Shown here in pieces: positions 1 through 11,902 of a DNA stretch of 64,000 nt; the stretch's first letter is position 1; each line of letters begins with the position of its first letter. Made by a program: the position numbers and the translations under genes. Source of the DNA: Cymbidium sinense (taxonomy: Eukaryota > Streptophyta > Magnoliopsida > Asparagales > Orchidaceae); assembly GCA_021442155.1 (NCBI GenBank), contig CM038214.1, positions 138,484,040 through 138,548,039 of the forward strand. Reading direction: 5' to 3'. A model generated the notes under the pieces. That model saw nothing but the letters and a program-made list of their open reading frames with translations. It was not told where the DNA came from and ran no database searches.

Positions 1-776
1 TATCAACTTCTTGAGGTTTATTTTAAAAATACTATTAAAGGCCACATTATAGTGATAACTACTATCACTCATATGGTTCATATGGATAGACAGAAATGAT
101 GCAAAATATCGTGGGATTCCTATGAACCATAAGAGGATAATTGCCAGAATTAAAGATAAAATTTGTGCTTTATTTAATGCCAGTTTGATTAACTACAATC
201 AATTTAAAGGCTGTAAATTTATGGCAAATAAACTGGGTTTTAACCTGTCAGACCATCCCAACTGTAAAGATGATAAGCTTGTTTATTGGAAAAAACCTCA
301 TGATAATATTTTTAAAATTAATACTAATGACTCCATTTCTCAAAATGCTTCTGGTTGTGGTGGCATTTTTAGAAATCTTAATGGTAAAGTTTTATGTGCC
401 TTTGCTTATCCTCTTACTACATGTTATGTTCTCTTTGCGGAGCTAATGGCTATTAACAAAGCTATTGAGATTTGCCTACAAAAAGGTTGGCTCAATATTT
501 GGATTGAGGTGGATGCCCTATCGATTGATGTTGACTTCCACCAAAGTGAGAAATTCAAAATTGTACTACCTCCTAAAGCATACTAGAGCTCTCCTATCTC
601 AACTCTATTTTAAAATCACTCATGTTTGGCATGAAGGTAATGCATGTGTTGATTACCTTGATAATCTGGGTACTAGATTTGATGGAATAAAATTCTTTGA
701 TTAGCTTACACTTCCTAAACATTTGCATGGATTGGTTAATTTGGACAATACTAGACTTCCTTATCTCAGAAACTAA
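1..776 (+). pseudogene. LINE ORF2 C-terminus, RNase H domain (broken)
   Basis: The longest open piece (122-586) reads as a plant LINE RNase H (RVT_3 type), the domain that removes the RNA template during retrotransposition. Visible motifs are GCGGIFRNLNGKVLCAFAYP, FAELMAINKAIEI and IEVD, then in another frame (601-700) HVWHEGNAC, which carries the last conserved part of the domain. The catalytic motif NTDGS of copy 2 reads NTNDS here (codons 320-334): the first catalytic aspartate is Asn (326-328) and the next Gly is Asp. A one-base loss near 73-80 breaks the upstream frame, another shift lies after about 540, and a TAG at 702-704 replaces a Gln. The end LRN-stop is at 774-776. The gene is clearly dead. 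The first residues of the domain and everything before it are off the window or out of frame. Confidence 0.88.
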
Positions 777-2903
777 TTTCATCCTATGTTTTGAACTGAT
801 TATAACTTGTATTACTTTATTTTATCTGTATGGCCATCTTTTGTTTATCTTTTGTTTATTTTTGTTGCTCCTCTTCATTTTATTGATGCATTTCCCTAAT
901 AATCTTTTCTAGTTCTATTGTCATCTATGTAGCATCTGCTATTGGCTTTCTGTTAATTATCCAATCTTTTTTTGGGGTCTTACTGTATCTGTTGTTTCCC
1001 TTGCGAATGGAAATGTGCTTCCTGTTTCCCTAATCTGTTGGATTGAGATGTCTTATTTTCTGATCTGCAAGGATAGACTGCTTGCCATCAATACTATTTT
1101 TGGGACTCACTGTATTTTGCATTTCTTTTCACGATTGAGATTATTTCCTGTCTCTTTTCCTGTTGCTATTCTCAAACTGATTTTTCTTTCTGGCTACCTG
1201 CATTGGAGGCTCATGTATTTGTTGTTGTAGTTGTTGGTTTGCTATGATTTTCATAGCTTCATGGTGGGCCCTACTTTATTTATATTTTCCCTCTTAAATA
1301 GGGCTGTGGCTCTTATTTTGCTCACCAACTCCCCTTCCTCAACCTGTAAGGAAAGAATGTTAAATTTACTTATTATTACTTCTTTTTCTTTGCAAGATTG
1401 GATTTGCTTCTTGCCTTCCTTTCATCCTAATTTTATTGATGATGCTGGATTAGCTTTTGGTCTGCTTTTCCTTATCTTGAAGGATTTTAATGATGGTTTT
1501 CTTCTGATCCTTATTTTGGGTCTATATAATACTACTGTTACTGATTGGATTACCCTCTATTGGGTGCACTATTTGGTTTGTTGTCTTGGTTTGTTGTCTT
1601 GGTTGTTGGCTGAATGGATTATCGGGTTTTATGCCCAGCAAGCTACTACTGGGGTTATTTTTCTTATGGTTTTTTTATGTTGTTTGTGGTGGGGTGCAGC
1701 TTATCACCTATGGCTTGTGGTCTATCTAATCTGTCACTGCATTCCCATCTTGGTTCTGTTAGACTTGTGTAGTTCCTATTGTGTTTATGCTATTAACTTG
1801 GTGTTTGTTAACATCTGCATTGTTTATTCTGGATGGTATCCTTTTTATGGGCTGTATTCATGGCCTGTAAGTTTCATATGATTATTAATGGTATTGTTGT
1901 GATTACATTATTAACAAGGGGGTTGTTAACATCTGTATTGCTAATTCTGAATGGGCACCTTTCTATGGGCTGTATTCTTAGGCTGTATTCCTGGCCTGTA
2001 AGTTTCATATGATTTAGGATGGTGTTATTTACATGCTAATTGATATGCTTAGCAGGATTTCAGCTGGCTTTTCAGCCGATTGTCTATTATTTCTAACTGC
2101 TAGCCTTCGCTATTTACTTGTGGTGGGTTTTCTGGGCTTAATTTTACTCTTGGATCTGGTATTAATAAGGTGGATGTGGCCAAGATGGTTCATTTTTATA
2201 TGGGTAGGGATTCTCATGCTATGGTGACTATATTGGTGATACTTATCTTATATGGGATAATCCCTTTCCCATTCTGCTCTATTGTCTCCTTTTCTATAGT
2301 GTATATGGCTTTGTTTAGGTTTGCAGGTACTAAGGCTCATAAGACTTTAAACAAATGGCTGCTATCTTCCCATAGGTTTGTAGGCTATGATGGTTGTGAT
2401 GATTTCACTCCTTTTTGGTTTGGTAGTAGCTCTTGTGATGAAACCCTTTCACTGAAGTTTGGATGCTCAGATTTCCATCTACCCTAATTTGGTGTGACTG
2501 AGCCTGAGTCTTCTCTCACACACTTCTCTATAATTTTTCTCAGTTTATGCTGCTTTTACCTTCCACTTTGTTTATATTACCCTAATTGTGCTAAATTTTA
2601 TTTTTCTACATATTTGTAGATGTATTTTTCTCTTTCTCTTGCAGGTTAGTTCCCTAGTGGCATGCATTCTCTCATCCTGAAGAGCTTTGGCCCAGATTTA
2701 TCCATTGGCTTCTCTATGTTAATAATTTTATATCTTTTGCTTTCATTTTCTCTTTTATTTTGCTTTTAGATGTACTTAAATAAGGGATTTACTCTCTAGG
2801 CTGATTGTAGCTCTTTGAGCAGTAATTTTGGAGTTTATCCCCTCTTGAGGACCTTGTAACCCTCTTTTTGTGGCAATAAAATTCCCCCTACATGGGGTTT
2901 CAC
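777..2903 (+). other. Long T/G-rich LINE 3' region
   Basis: This stretch between the ORF2 stop and the poly(A) tail is rich in T and G on the + strand. It yields long hydrophobic open frames, for example 216 codons at 1231-1881, but these look like a by-product of composition because no conserved protein domain is visible. Parts of it are shared with the 3' region of the LINE copy at 53774-54963, including TTTGGGGTCTTRCTGT (about 965-985). It is therefore part of the element rather than host DNA. Whether any frame is translated is unknown. Confidence 0.7.
1806..2015 (+). repeat. Internal tandem duplication in LINE 3' region
   Basis: Two imperfect copies of about 80 bp lie at 1806-1882 and 1924-2015. 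Each starts TTGTTAACATCTG and ends GGCCTGTAAGTTTCATATGA. The second copy contains a further small duplication of GGCTGTATTC (about 1968-1995). The spacing is about 119-133 bp. It is a local duplication inside the element. Confidence 0.8.
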
Positions 2904-2912
2904 AAAAAAAAA
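2875..2912 (+). promoter_or_regulatory. Polyadenylation signal and A-tail of LINE copy 1
   Basis: AATAAA at 2875-2880 is followed about 23 bases later by a run of nine A (2904-2912), and then by degenerate telomere-like repeat. This is the normal spacing of a cleaved and polyadenylated transcript that was reverse transcribed. Confidence 0.8.
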
Positions 2913-5900
2913 CTTTAAATTCTAAAAACTTAAAAGCGTAAACCCAAACTTAAATAAAACCTAAAAAAATAAACCTAAAACTAAATAGAATAAAATAATA
3001 AAATAAAATAAAAACCTAAACTTAAATCAAATCCTAAACCTAAACCTAAACCTAAAATAAAAGAAAATAAAAAAATAAAAACTAAAGTGAAATAAAATAA
3101 ATAAAAACATAAACTAAACTATAAAATAAAATAAACCTAAAACTAAAAAACCTAAATAAAATAAAAACTAAATAAAAAATAAAAATAAAAATAAAAATAA
3201 AAATAAAATAAACTTAAAATAAATTAAAATAAAAACTAAATAAAATCCTAAACCTAAAAAATAAACCTACAAATAAATAAAAAATAAAACCTAAACCCTA
3301 AACTAAAAGAAAAACCTAAACCTCAAATAAAAATAATAAAATAAACCTAAACCTAAACTAAAATAAATAAAACCTAAACCTAAACCTAAAATAAAGTAAA
3401 CTTAAACCCTAAATAAAATAAAATAAAATAAACTAAAAATAAACCTAAACATAAATTTAATAATAAAACCTACAAATAAACATAAAATAAAAACCTAAAA
3501 CCTAAACATAAACCTAAAAACAAAAAATAAAACTTAAACCTAAAAAATAAATTAACAATAAAACTAAACTAATAAATTAACATAAACCTAAACCTAAAGC
3601 TTAAAAATAAACTAAAAAACCTAAACTAAAATAAATAAACCTAAAATAAATAAACTAAACTAAATAAAAATAAAAAATAAAACTAAATAAAAATAAAAAT
3701 TAAAAAATAAACTAAAAAAACCCCTAAACCTAAGCCTTAAACCCTAAACCCTAACTCCTAAACCCTAAACCCTAAACACCAAACTCTAAAACTAAGCCTA
3801 AAACATAACCCTAGTCGTGAACTCTAAAAACTAAACCCTAAAACCCTTAATCTTAAACCCTAAATAAACCTTAAATCGTAAATCTTAAACCATAAAAACC
3901 CTAAACCGGAACAAACATTAAACCCTAAGCTAACTCTAAACCCTAAACACTAAACACTTAACCTTAAAAACCCTAAACATGAAAGCCTAAACACTGAACC
4001 CTAAACCCTAAACCTTACCCCTAAACCCTAAACCTAAAACCCTAAACCCTAAACCCTAAATCCTAAGCATAAACCCTAAAAACCAAAAAACCTAAACTTA
4101 AACTATATAAAACCTAAATAATAAATAAATCAAAAAACCTATACCTAAAAAAATTAAGAAATAAATAAATTAAAAACTAAACTAAAACCTAAACCTAAAA
4201 ATAAAAATAAAATATAATAAGAAGTAAAAATAAACTAAAATAAAATAAATAAAATATAAATTAAACTAAAACAAACCTAAGAAATAAAAACATAAATAAA
4301 ATAAAAGCTAAATATTAAATAAAAAATAAAATCCAAAACCTAAACCAAAAAAATAAAAATAAAAATAAAATAAAAATAAAATAAACTAAATAAAATAAAA
4401 ATAAACCTAAAATAACATAAAATAAGCTATAAGAAATAAAACCTAAACCTAAACTTAAACTTAAACAAAATAAAATAAAACAAACTAAAAATAAACCTAA
4501 ACCTAAACAAAAGAAATAAAACCTAAAAATAAACCTAAAATAAAAACCTAAAACATAAACCTAAAAAAATAAAATAAAAACCTAAACTGAAACCTAAAAA
4601 TAAAAAATAAAACATAAACCTAAAAAATAAAATCTAAAAATAAACCTAAAACCTAAACCTAAAAAATAAAATAAAAACCTAAACCTAAAAATAAAAAATA
4701 AAACCTAAACATAAAACATAAAATGAAAATAAAACTAAACTAAAAAACAAATCTAAACATAAACCTAAACCTAAAAAATAAACTAAAATAAAAAACCTAA
4801 ACTAATATAAGTAAACTAAAAATAAATAAACTAAACTAAATTAAAATAAAAATAAACCTAAATAAAAATTAAAAATAAAATAAACTAAATAAAATTAAAC
4901 CAACTAGTTTACTTAGTTTCAACAAAAAAAAACCATAAACCTAAATCTTAAGCCCTAAACCTTAAACCCTAAACCCTAAATAAAAAAACTAACCCTAAAC
5001 CCTAAAAGCTAAACCAACAACACTAAACCTACAACCATAAACCCTAAACCTAAACCCTAAAAAACCCTAAACCCTAAACCCTAAACTCTAAACCCTAAAC
5101 CCTAAACCATAAACCCTAAACCCTATACCCTAAACCTTAACCCTAGACCCAAACTCTAAACCTTAAAAGCATAAACCTTAAAACCCTAAACCCTAAACCC
5201 TAAAGCCTAACACTAAACTAAATCAAACTAAACCTAAACCTAAATCTACACCCTAAACCCTAAAAATTTTAAAACCCTAAAACTAAAACCTAAACTATAA
5301 ACCTAAACTATAAATAAACCTAAACACTAAACCTAAACATAAATTTAAACCTAAACACTAAACCCTAAATTTTAAACTGATCTAATTCTAATCCTAAACC
5401 TAAAATTATATAACTAAAACCTAAACTAAACCTAAGAAACCCTAAACCTAAAATCAACCTAAACTAAACCTAAACCCTAAATTATAACTATAAACCTAAA
5501 TACTAAACCAAACCCCCTAAACTTAAACTATAAACCTTAAACTCTAAAACCAAACCTAAACCTAAACTTAAACCTAACTTAAACCTAAACCTAAACTCAA
5601 ACCTAAAACCTAAACTTCCCTAACTAACAAACTTAAACTTAAACCCAACTAACCAACCTTAAACTCAATAAGTTTTAACTGAGCCAAACTCTAAATCTAA
5701 ACTTGGGCTAAACCTTAACTACAAACCCTAAATCATAAACTATAAACCTTAAACCCTAAAGCTAAAACACTAACTTAAACCTGATAATCCACCCTTAAAC
5801 CCTATCAACCTAAAACTAAACTATTTAAACTAAAGTTTTAAATCCTAAACTATAAACTCCTAAATCCTGAACTAAACCCTAAACCTACAACCCTAAACTC

Positions 5901-6010
5901 TAAACTAAACCCTAAAACCTTAAACCCTAAATAATGAACCCTAAACCCTAAACTCTAAAACATAAACCCTAAACCCTAAACCCTAAACACTAAACCCTAA
6001 CCCTAAACCC
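2913..6010. repeat. Degenerate telomere-like array, unit A of a tandem pair
   Basis: The unit is built from CCCTAAA (7-mer), CCTAAA (6-mer) and AAATA/TAAAA (5-mer) variants, always with the C-containing strand on top. Composition alternates: 2930-3720 is AAATAAA-rich, 3721-4080 CCCTAAA-rich, 4085-4900 AAATAAA-rich, then the junction motif ACTAGTTTACTTAGTTTC at 4903-4920 opens another CCCTAAA-rich block to about 6010. The whole unit is repeated in the same order in 6011-8320. No gene is visible. Confidence 0.9.
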
Positions 6011-8320
6011 TATATTGTAAAAACCTAAAAGCCTAAACCCAAATTTAAATAAAACCTAAAAAGAAAAATAAACCTAAAACTAAATAAATAAAATAATAAA
6101 GTAAAATAAAAATAAACTAAAATCTAATCCTAAACCTAAACTTAAACCTAAAATAAAAGAAAATAAAAAATAAAAACTAAATAGAATAAAATAAATAAAA
6201 ACATAAACTAAACTATAAAATAAAAGAAACCTAAAACTAAAAAACCTAATAAAATAAAAATTAAATAAAAATAAAAATAAAAAACATAATATAAATTAAA
6301 ATAAAAACTAAATAAAAACCTAAACCTAAAAAAATAAACGTAAAAATAAATATAAAATAAAACCTAAACCTCAAATAAAAATAATAAAATAAACCTAAAC
6401 CTAGACTAAAATAAATAAAACCTAAACCTAAAGCTAAAATAAAGTAAACTTAAACCCTAAATTAAAACCAATAAAATAAACTAAAAATAAACCTAAACAT
6501 AAATTTTAAAATAAAACCAAAAAATAAACCTAAAATAAAAACCTAAAACCTAAACCTAAACCTAAAAAAAAAAATAAAACCTAAACTTAAAAAATAAATT
6601 AACAATAAAACTAAACTAAAAAATAAACATAAACCAAAACCTAAAGCTTAAAAATAAACTAAAAAAAACCTAAACTAAAATAAATAAACCTAAAATAAAT
6701 AAACTAAACTAAATAAAAAACTAAATAAAAATAAAAATTAAAAAATAAACTAAAAAAACCCCTAATCCCTAAGCCTTATACCCTAAACCCTAAGCCCTAA
6801 TCCCTAAACCCTAAACACCAAACCCTAAAACTAAGCCTAAACCATAACCCTAGCCCTGAATTCTAAAAAGTAAACCTTAAAACCCTTAATCTTAAACCCT
6901 AAATAAACCTTAAATCGTAAACCTTAAACCCTAAAAACCTTAAACCCTAAACAAACATTAAACCCTAAGATAAATCTAAACCCTAAACACTAAACACTAA
7001 ACCTTAAAAACCCTAAACCTTAAAGCCTAAACAATGAACCCTAAACCCTAAACCTTACCCCTAAACCCTAAACCTAAAACCCTAAACCCTAAACCCTAAA
7101 TCCTAAGCATAAACCCTAAAAACCTAAAAACCTAAACCTAAACTATATAAAACCTTAAAAAAAAACCTACACCTAAAAATATTTAAAAAAATAAAATAAA
7201 AACCTAAACTAAAACCTAAACTTAAAAATAAAACCAAATATAATAAGATGTAAAAATAAACTAAAATAAAATAAATAAAATATAAACTAAACTAAAATAA
7301 ACCTAAGAAATAAATAAAAAAATAAAATAAAAGGTAAATCTTAAATAAAAAATAAAATCTAGAACCTAAACCAAAAAAATTAAACATAAAATAAAAATAA
7401 AATAAAATAAAAATAAACCTAAAATTACATAAAATAAACTAAAATAAATAAAACCTAAACCTAAACTTAAACCTAAACAAAATAAAATAAAATAAACTAA
7501 AAATAAACCTAAACCTAAATAAAAAAATAAAACCTAAAAATAAACCTAAAATATAAACCTAAAAAAATAAAATAAAACCTAAACTGAAACCTAAAAATAA
7601 AAAATAAAACAAAAAGCTAAAAAATAAAATCTAAAAATAAACCTAAAATAAAAACCTAAAACCTAAACCTAAAAAACAAAATAAAAACCTAAACCTAAAA
7701 AATAAAAAATAAAACCTAAACATAAAATGTAAAAATGAAAATAAAACTAAACTACAAGACAAATCTAAACATAAACTTAAACTAAAAATTAACTATAATA
7801 AAAAACCTAAATTAAAATAAGTAAACATAAAATAAATAAACTAAACTAAATTAAAATAAAAAATAAACCTAAATAAAAATTAAAAATAAAATAAACTAAA
7901 TAAAACTAAACCTACCAGTTTACTTAATTTCAAAAAAAAAATCAAAACCCTAAAACTTAAGCCCTAAACCCTAAACCCTAAACCCTAAACCCTAAATAAA
8001 AATACTAACCCAAAACCCTAAACGCAAAACCAACAACGCTAAACCTACAACCATAAACCCTAAACCCTAAACCCTAAACCTTGACCTTAGACCCAAACCC
8101 TAAACCCTAAAAGAATAAACCTTAAAACCCTAAACCCTAAACCCTAAACCCTAAATGCTATACTATAAACCATAAATGTTAAACCCTAAACCCTAACCCT
8201 GAACCCTAAACCCTAAATCTTAAATCTCAAACCCTAAACATAAACCTAAAGTAACTAAATAATTTAAAAAATTAACCTAAACCCTAAGAGATAATAAACT
8301 TAAGCTTAAACCTAAACCCT
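6011..8320. repeat. Degenerate telomere-like array, unit B (duplicate of unit A)
   Basis: The order and idiosyncratic variants of 2922-5210 recur here at an offset of about 3.01-3.09 kb. The start at 6017 matches 2922. The variant string around CTAAGCCTTA and AATCGTAAA at 6770-6920 matches 3729-3885. The junction motif CCTACCAGTTTACTTAATTT (7911-7930) matches 4901. The tract with CCAACAACGCTAAACCTACA (8028) matches 5016. Sharing of private variants shows segmental duplication, not independent decay. The longest perfect CCCTAAA run I noticed is about five units (7962-7995). Confidence 0.88.
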
Positions 8321-8821
8321 AAGAATGCTCATAACCTTGACAGCAAGAACATCACCATTAACCAAAGTAAGTCTAGATCTAGTAGTGGAGGCAAAGGCTG
8401 AGGAGGAAATTTTTGCAGTGGTTGTGGGGAATCTGGGGTTGCTGGTGGATATGGAGCTGGTGGTTAGTGCAATGGTGGTTATGGAGGCAGGAGGAGCATT
8501 GGAGGTTATAGCCATGGTGGTAGTGGAGGAAGAGATCAAAAATATGATGGTGGATCCTACTACTTGAGAGGCCAGGGTGGTTCTGATGGGAACTAGAGAA
8601 ACTGAAGAACTATCGATCCAATTTGCTGCTTATGGAACTGTCTTTATAATAGAGACAGTTTTAATTATCTAAGGTTTTTTATTTGCTCTATGCATGCTCA
8701 TTTTTTTATCTATGTCGTTATTTGTGTCTTAGAGAACTTGGTGTGTTACTTAGTTGATGAAATCACACTAAAATCGAAAAGAAGAAATCTTAAATTTGAA
8801 TTTATTCTCTGTTAAAAAAAA
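8321..8821 (+). pseudogene. Glycine-rich RNA-binding protein retrocopy, copy 1 (5'-truncated)
   Basis: The first residues read AHNLDSKNITINQSKSRS, which corresponds to the end of the RRM domain in plant glycine-rich RNA-binding proteins (GRP7/GRP8 family, where NGQ.LDGRNITVNEAQSR is typical). A Gly-rich tail follows with Gly-Gly-Tyr-type repeats (GGYGAGG, NGGYGG, GGYSHGGSGGRDQ) to about 8595. In-frame stops interrupt it (TGA after SSSGGKG near 8400, TAG after GYGAGG). A 3' untranslated stretch and an A-run at 8814-8821 follow. There is no trace of the RRM RNP motifs or of an intron, so this is a 5'-truncated processed copy. The Val-rich frames at the same place are out-of-frame readings of GGN codons. 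Two longer and three tail-only copies exist elsewhere in the window with the same ends. Confidence 0.8.
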
Positions 8822-9010
8822 CCAAAAACCCTAAACCCTAAACTAAAACCTAAACCCTAAATCTAAAATCTAAACACTAAACCTAAACCATAAAAATAAA
8901 AAAATAAAATAAAAAAAAAATTTTAAACCTAAAACTAGCCTAAACCTTAAACCTACAACTCTAAACCCTAAACCCTAAACCCCATAACCCTAAACCCAAA
9001 TCCTAAACCC
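8822..9010. repeat. Short telomere-like block after GRP copy 1
   Basis: CCAAAAACCCTAAACC is followed by CCCTAAA and CCTAAA variants. The first 60 bases resemble the flank that follows the other GRP 3' ends at 17437, 35697, 37797 and 41166. No gene is seen. Confidence 0.85.
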
Positions 9011-9769
9011 TAAACCCTAATAAGAAACTAATACAACACTAAACTAAACTAACTAAAACTAAAACTAATAAATAATAAACTAAAATTGATGAACTAATAA
9101 TAGACATAAACTAATAATAAACTATAACAAAACTAATAAAATTAACAAAACTAAATGACTAAATAATAACCAAAGAACTAATAAACTAAGAATAATAAAA
9201 ACCAACTAAACTAATAAACAAAGTAATAACTAAATTAAACATAAACAAAAAACCCCACTAAAAAACTAACTAAAAAATAAACAAAACTACTAAAATTAAT
9301 AAAAACTAAACTAAACCTAAACTAATAGCTAAAACTAAATTAATAAACTAACTAAATTAAACCCTAATAAATAACTAACTAATAATAATAACCTAAACCC
9401 TAAGCATAACTAACTTAATAAATAACTAACTTATAATAAAACTATACCCAATAACTAAACTAATAATAACAAAACTAACTAAACTAAAACTAATAACTAA
9501 TAAACTAAACTAATAAATTAACTAAATAACTAAGAAATAACTAATAATAAAAACTAACTAATAACTAAAACTAATAACTAAACTAAACTAATAAACAAAT
9601 AAACTAACTAAACCTAATAATAAACTAACTACATAATAATAACTAAAACTAATAATAAAACTAAAAAACCTAATAAACTAAAACTAAATAACTAATAATA
9701 ACTAATAATAACTAACACTAAACTAATAAACTAATAATATATTAAACTAAATAAAATAAATAACTAAAC

Positions 9770-9804
<35 letters not shown>

Positions 9805-11790
9805 TAATAATAAATGAACTAATAATAAACTAAATAATAAATAAAACATAAATAAATAAATAAACTTAATAATAATAAACAAACCTAATAAACTAACTAA
9901 TAATAATAAACTAAGAAAACAAATTAAACTAATAAACTAATAATGAATAATAATAAAAAAGAAACTAAACTAAAAATTAATAATAACTAAAAATACACTA
10001 AATAATAATAAAACCTAATAACATAAAAAACTAACTAAACTTAACTAATAATAATAAACTAAATAATAAATAACTAAAACTAAACTAAACTAAACACAAA
10101 ACTAACTAAACTAATAAATAATATTAAACTAAATGAAAACTAACTAATAAACTAATAACTAACTAAAAATAATAAACCAATAATAACTAAACTAACCAAA
10201 TAAATAACTAATAACCAAACTAACTAAAACTAACAAACTAATAATAATAATTAAAACTAATAATATAATAATATAATAATAACTAATTAAACTAAACAAA
10301 ACCTAAAAAAAAACTAAACTAATAATAATAAAATAAATAAAAACAAACTAAACTAAAGTAAAATAACTAATAACTAAACTAATAAAATAAATAATAATAA
10401 CTAAACAATAACTAAATAAAACTAATAAAATGATAATAAAACTAAACTAAAACTAACTAATAACTAACTAATAAACCTAATAAACTAATAAATAATAAAC
10501 TAAACATTTAATAATAATAATAAAAAAACTAAAACTAATAATTAACTAAATAAAACTAATAATTAATAACTAATAACAAATAAACTAATAAACTAATAAA
10601 TGAACTAACAGAAAAAAACTAACTAATAAAACTAAACTGATTAATAAAGAAACCTAAACACACAAATAATAAAATACTAAAACTAAACTAATAAACTAAT
10701 AATAATAACTAAATAACAAATTAAAACTAAACCCTAAACCTAAACTAATAAACTATAAAAATAAATTACTAAATAAACATAATAATAACTAAACCTAATA
10801 AAAACTAATAATAACAATAATAATAAAAAAAACACCTAACTAAAAAATTAATAATAACTAACTAATAATAAACTAATAAACTAATAACTAAATAAAATAA
10901 AACTAACTAAATAACTAAACTAATAAACCTAATAAATAGACTAATAATAATAGTAATAAAACCAACTAACAATAACTAAACTAATAAAAATTAATAATAA
11001 TAATAACTAATAACTAACTAACAAAACTAATAATAATAAAACTAATAATAAATTAACTAATAAATAACTGAATAACTAAACCCTACACCCTAACTAAATA
11101 AATAAACTAAATAATAATGACAAAACTAATAATAATAAACATAAACTCATAATAATACTAATAAACTAAAGAAAAACTAAACTAAAACTAGTAATAAACC
11201 AAATAACTAAACTAATAATAATAATAAATAATAAATAACTAATAGTAACTAAAAAAGCTAAACCATAAACTAACTAAATACTAATAATAATAAACTAAAA
11301 ACCTAAACCCATAAACTAATAAAACTAATAAACTAAACTAATAAATAAATAAATAAACTAACAAAACTAATCTAATAAAGCTAAACCATTAACTAAAACT
11401 AACTAAAACCTAAATAGTAATAAAACCATAAACTAATAATAATAACTAACTAAATTAAATAAATAACTAACTAAGTAATAATAACTAAATAAACTAATAA
11501 TTACAAATAATAACTTATAATAAACTAAAATAAATTAAGCCCCAATAAATAAACTAACTAAATAAACTAATGAACTAAACCAAAAATGCTCCCCACCTTG
11601 CTAAACTAACCTAAAATAATAATTACTAAAACTAAAACTAATAAAACTAAACTCATAACCTAACTAAAACTAAATTAACTAAACTAAACATAAAACTAAT
11701 AATGAACTAATAATAACCTAAAACTAATAAAACCTAATAATAACTAATAAACACTAAACCTAAAATCTAATCCCTAAATCCAAACTAAAC
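9011..11790. repeat. ACTAA / CTAATAA low-complexity array
   Basis: About 2.8 kb is made almost only of A, T and isolated C in the words ACTAA, CTAATAA and AATAATAA. It has very few G on the + strand and hardly any CCC. It differs from the telomere-like arrays on either side, though words such as CTAAACC appear at its edges and around 9390, 10730 and 11085. TAA occurs in every frame, so no coding is possible on the + strand. It may be an A/T-drifted telomere variant or an unrelated microsatellite expansion. I cannot separate these by eye. Confidence 0.85.
9771..9802. repeat. (AAT)n microsatellite
   Basis: About ten to eleven uninterrupted AAT/TAA units form the most regular stretch in the ACTAA/CTAATAA array. 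Confidence 0.9.
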
Positions 11791-11902
11791 CCTCTTATTG
11801 AGCGATTTCAGGATCCCTTGAATTCTTGGTGAGTTTTGAGCACTCTCTTAGTTTATAGATTTCTACCGATCTCGACATGTTCTTGTCATGACGCTATGAC
11901 CC

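Larger units (their letters stand above)
1..2912 (+). mobile_element. 5'-truncated L1-like LINE, copy 1 (3' part)
   Basis: This is the 3' portion of a plant L1-type non-LTR retrotransposon. It enters from the left window edge with the end of ORF2 (RNase H), has an ORF2 stop at 774-776, a T/G-rich 3' region of about 2.1 kb, an AATAAA signal at 2875-2880 and an A-run at 2904-2912. Telomere-like repeat begins directly after the A-run. It is the same family as the element at 50587-54963: aligned by eye, 1-776 matches 52996-53773 at roughly 80 percent, and the 3' regions also share segments (931-990 with 54050-54105). How much of the element lies outside the window is unknown. Confidence 0.88.

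Noticed and set aside
1231..1881. Open frame of 216 codons as a membrane protein gene
   Set aside because: It lies in the T-rich 3' region of a dead LINE, has no recognisable domain, and its hydrophobic content follows from T-rich composition. Kept only as a low-priority observation.
2913..8320. CRISPR array or regular spacer-repeat system
   Set aside because: The repeat units are 5 to 7 bases with no spacers, in a eukaryotic context.
8312..8567. Val/Met/Glu-rich and Ser/Thr-rich frames on both strands
   Set aside because: They are out-of-frame readings of GGN-rich codons of the glycine-rich RNA-binding protein retrocopy.
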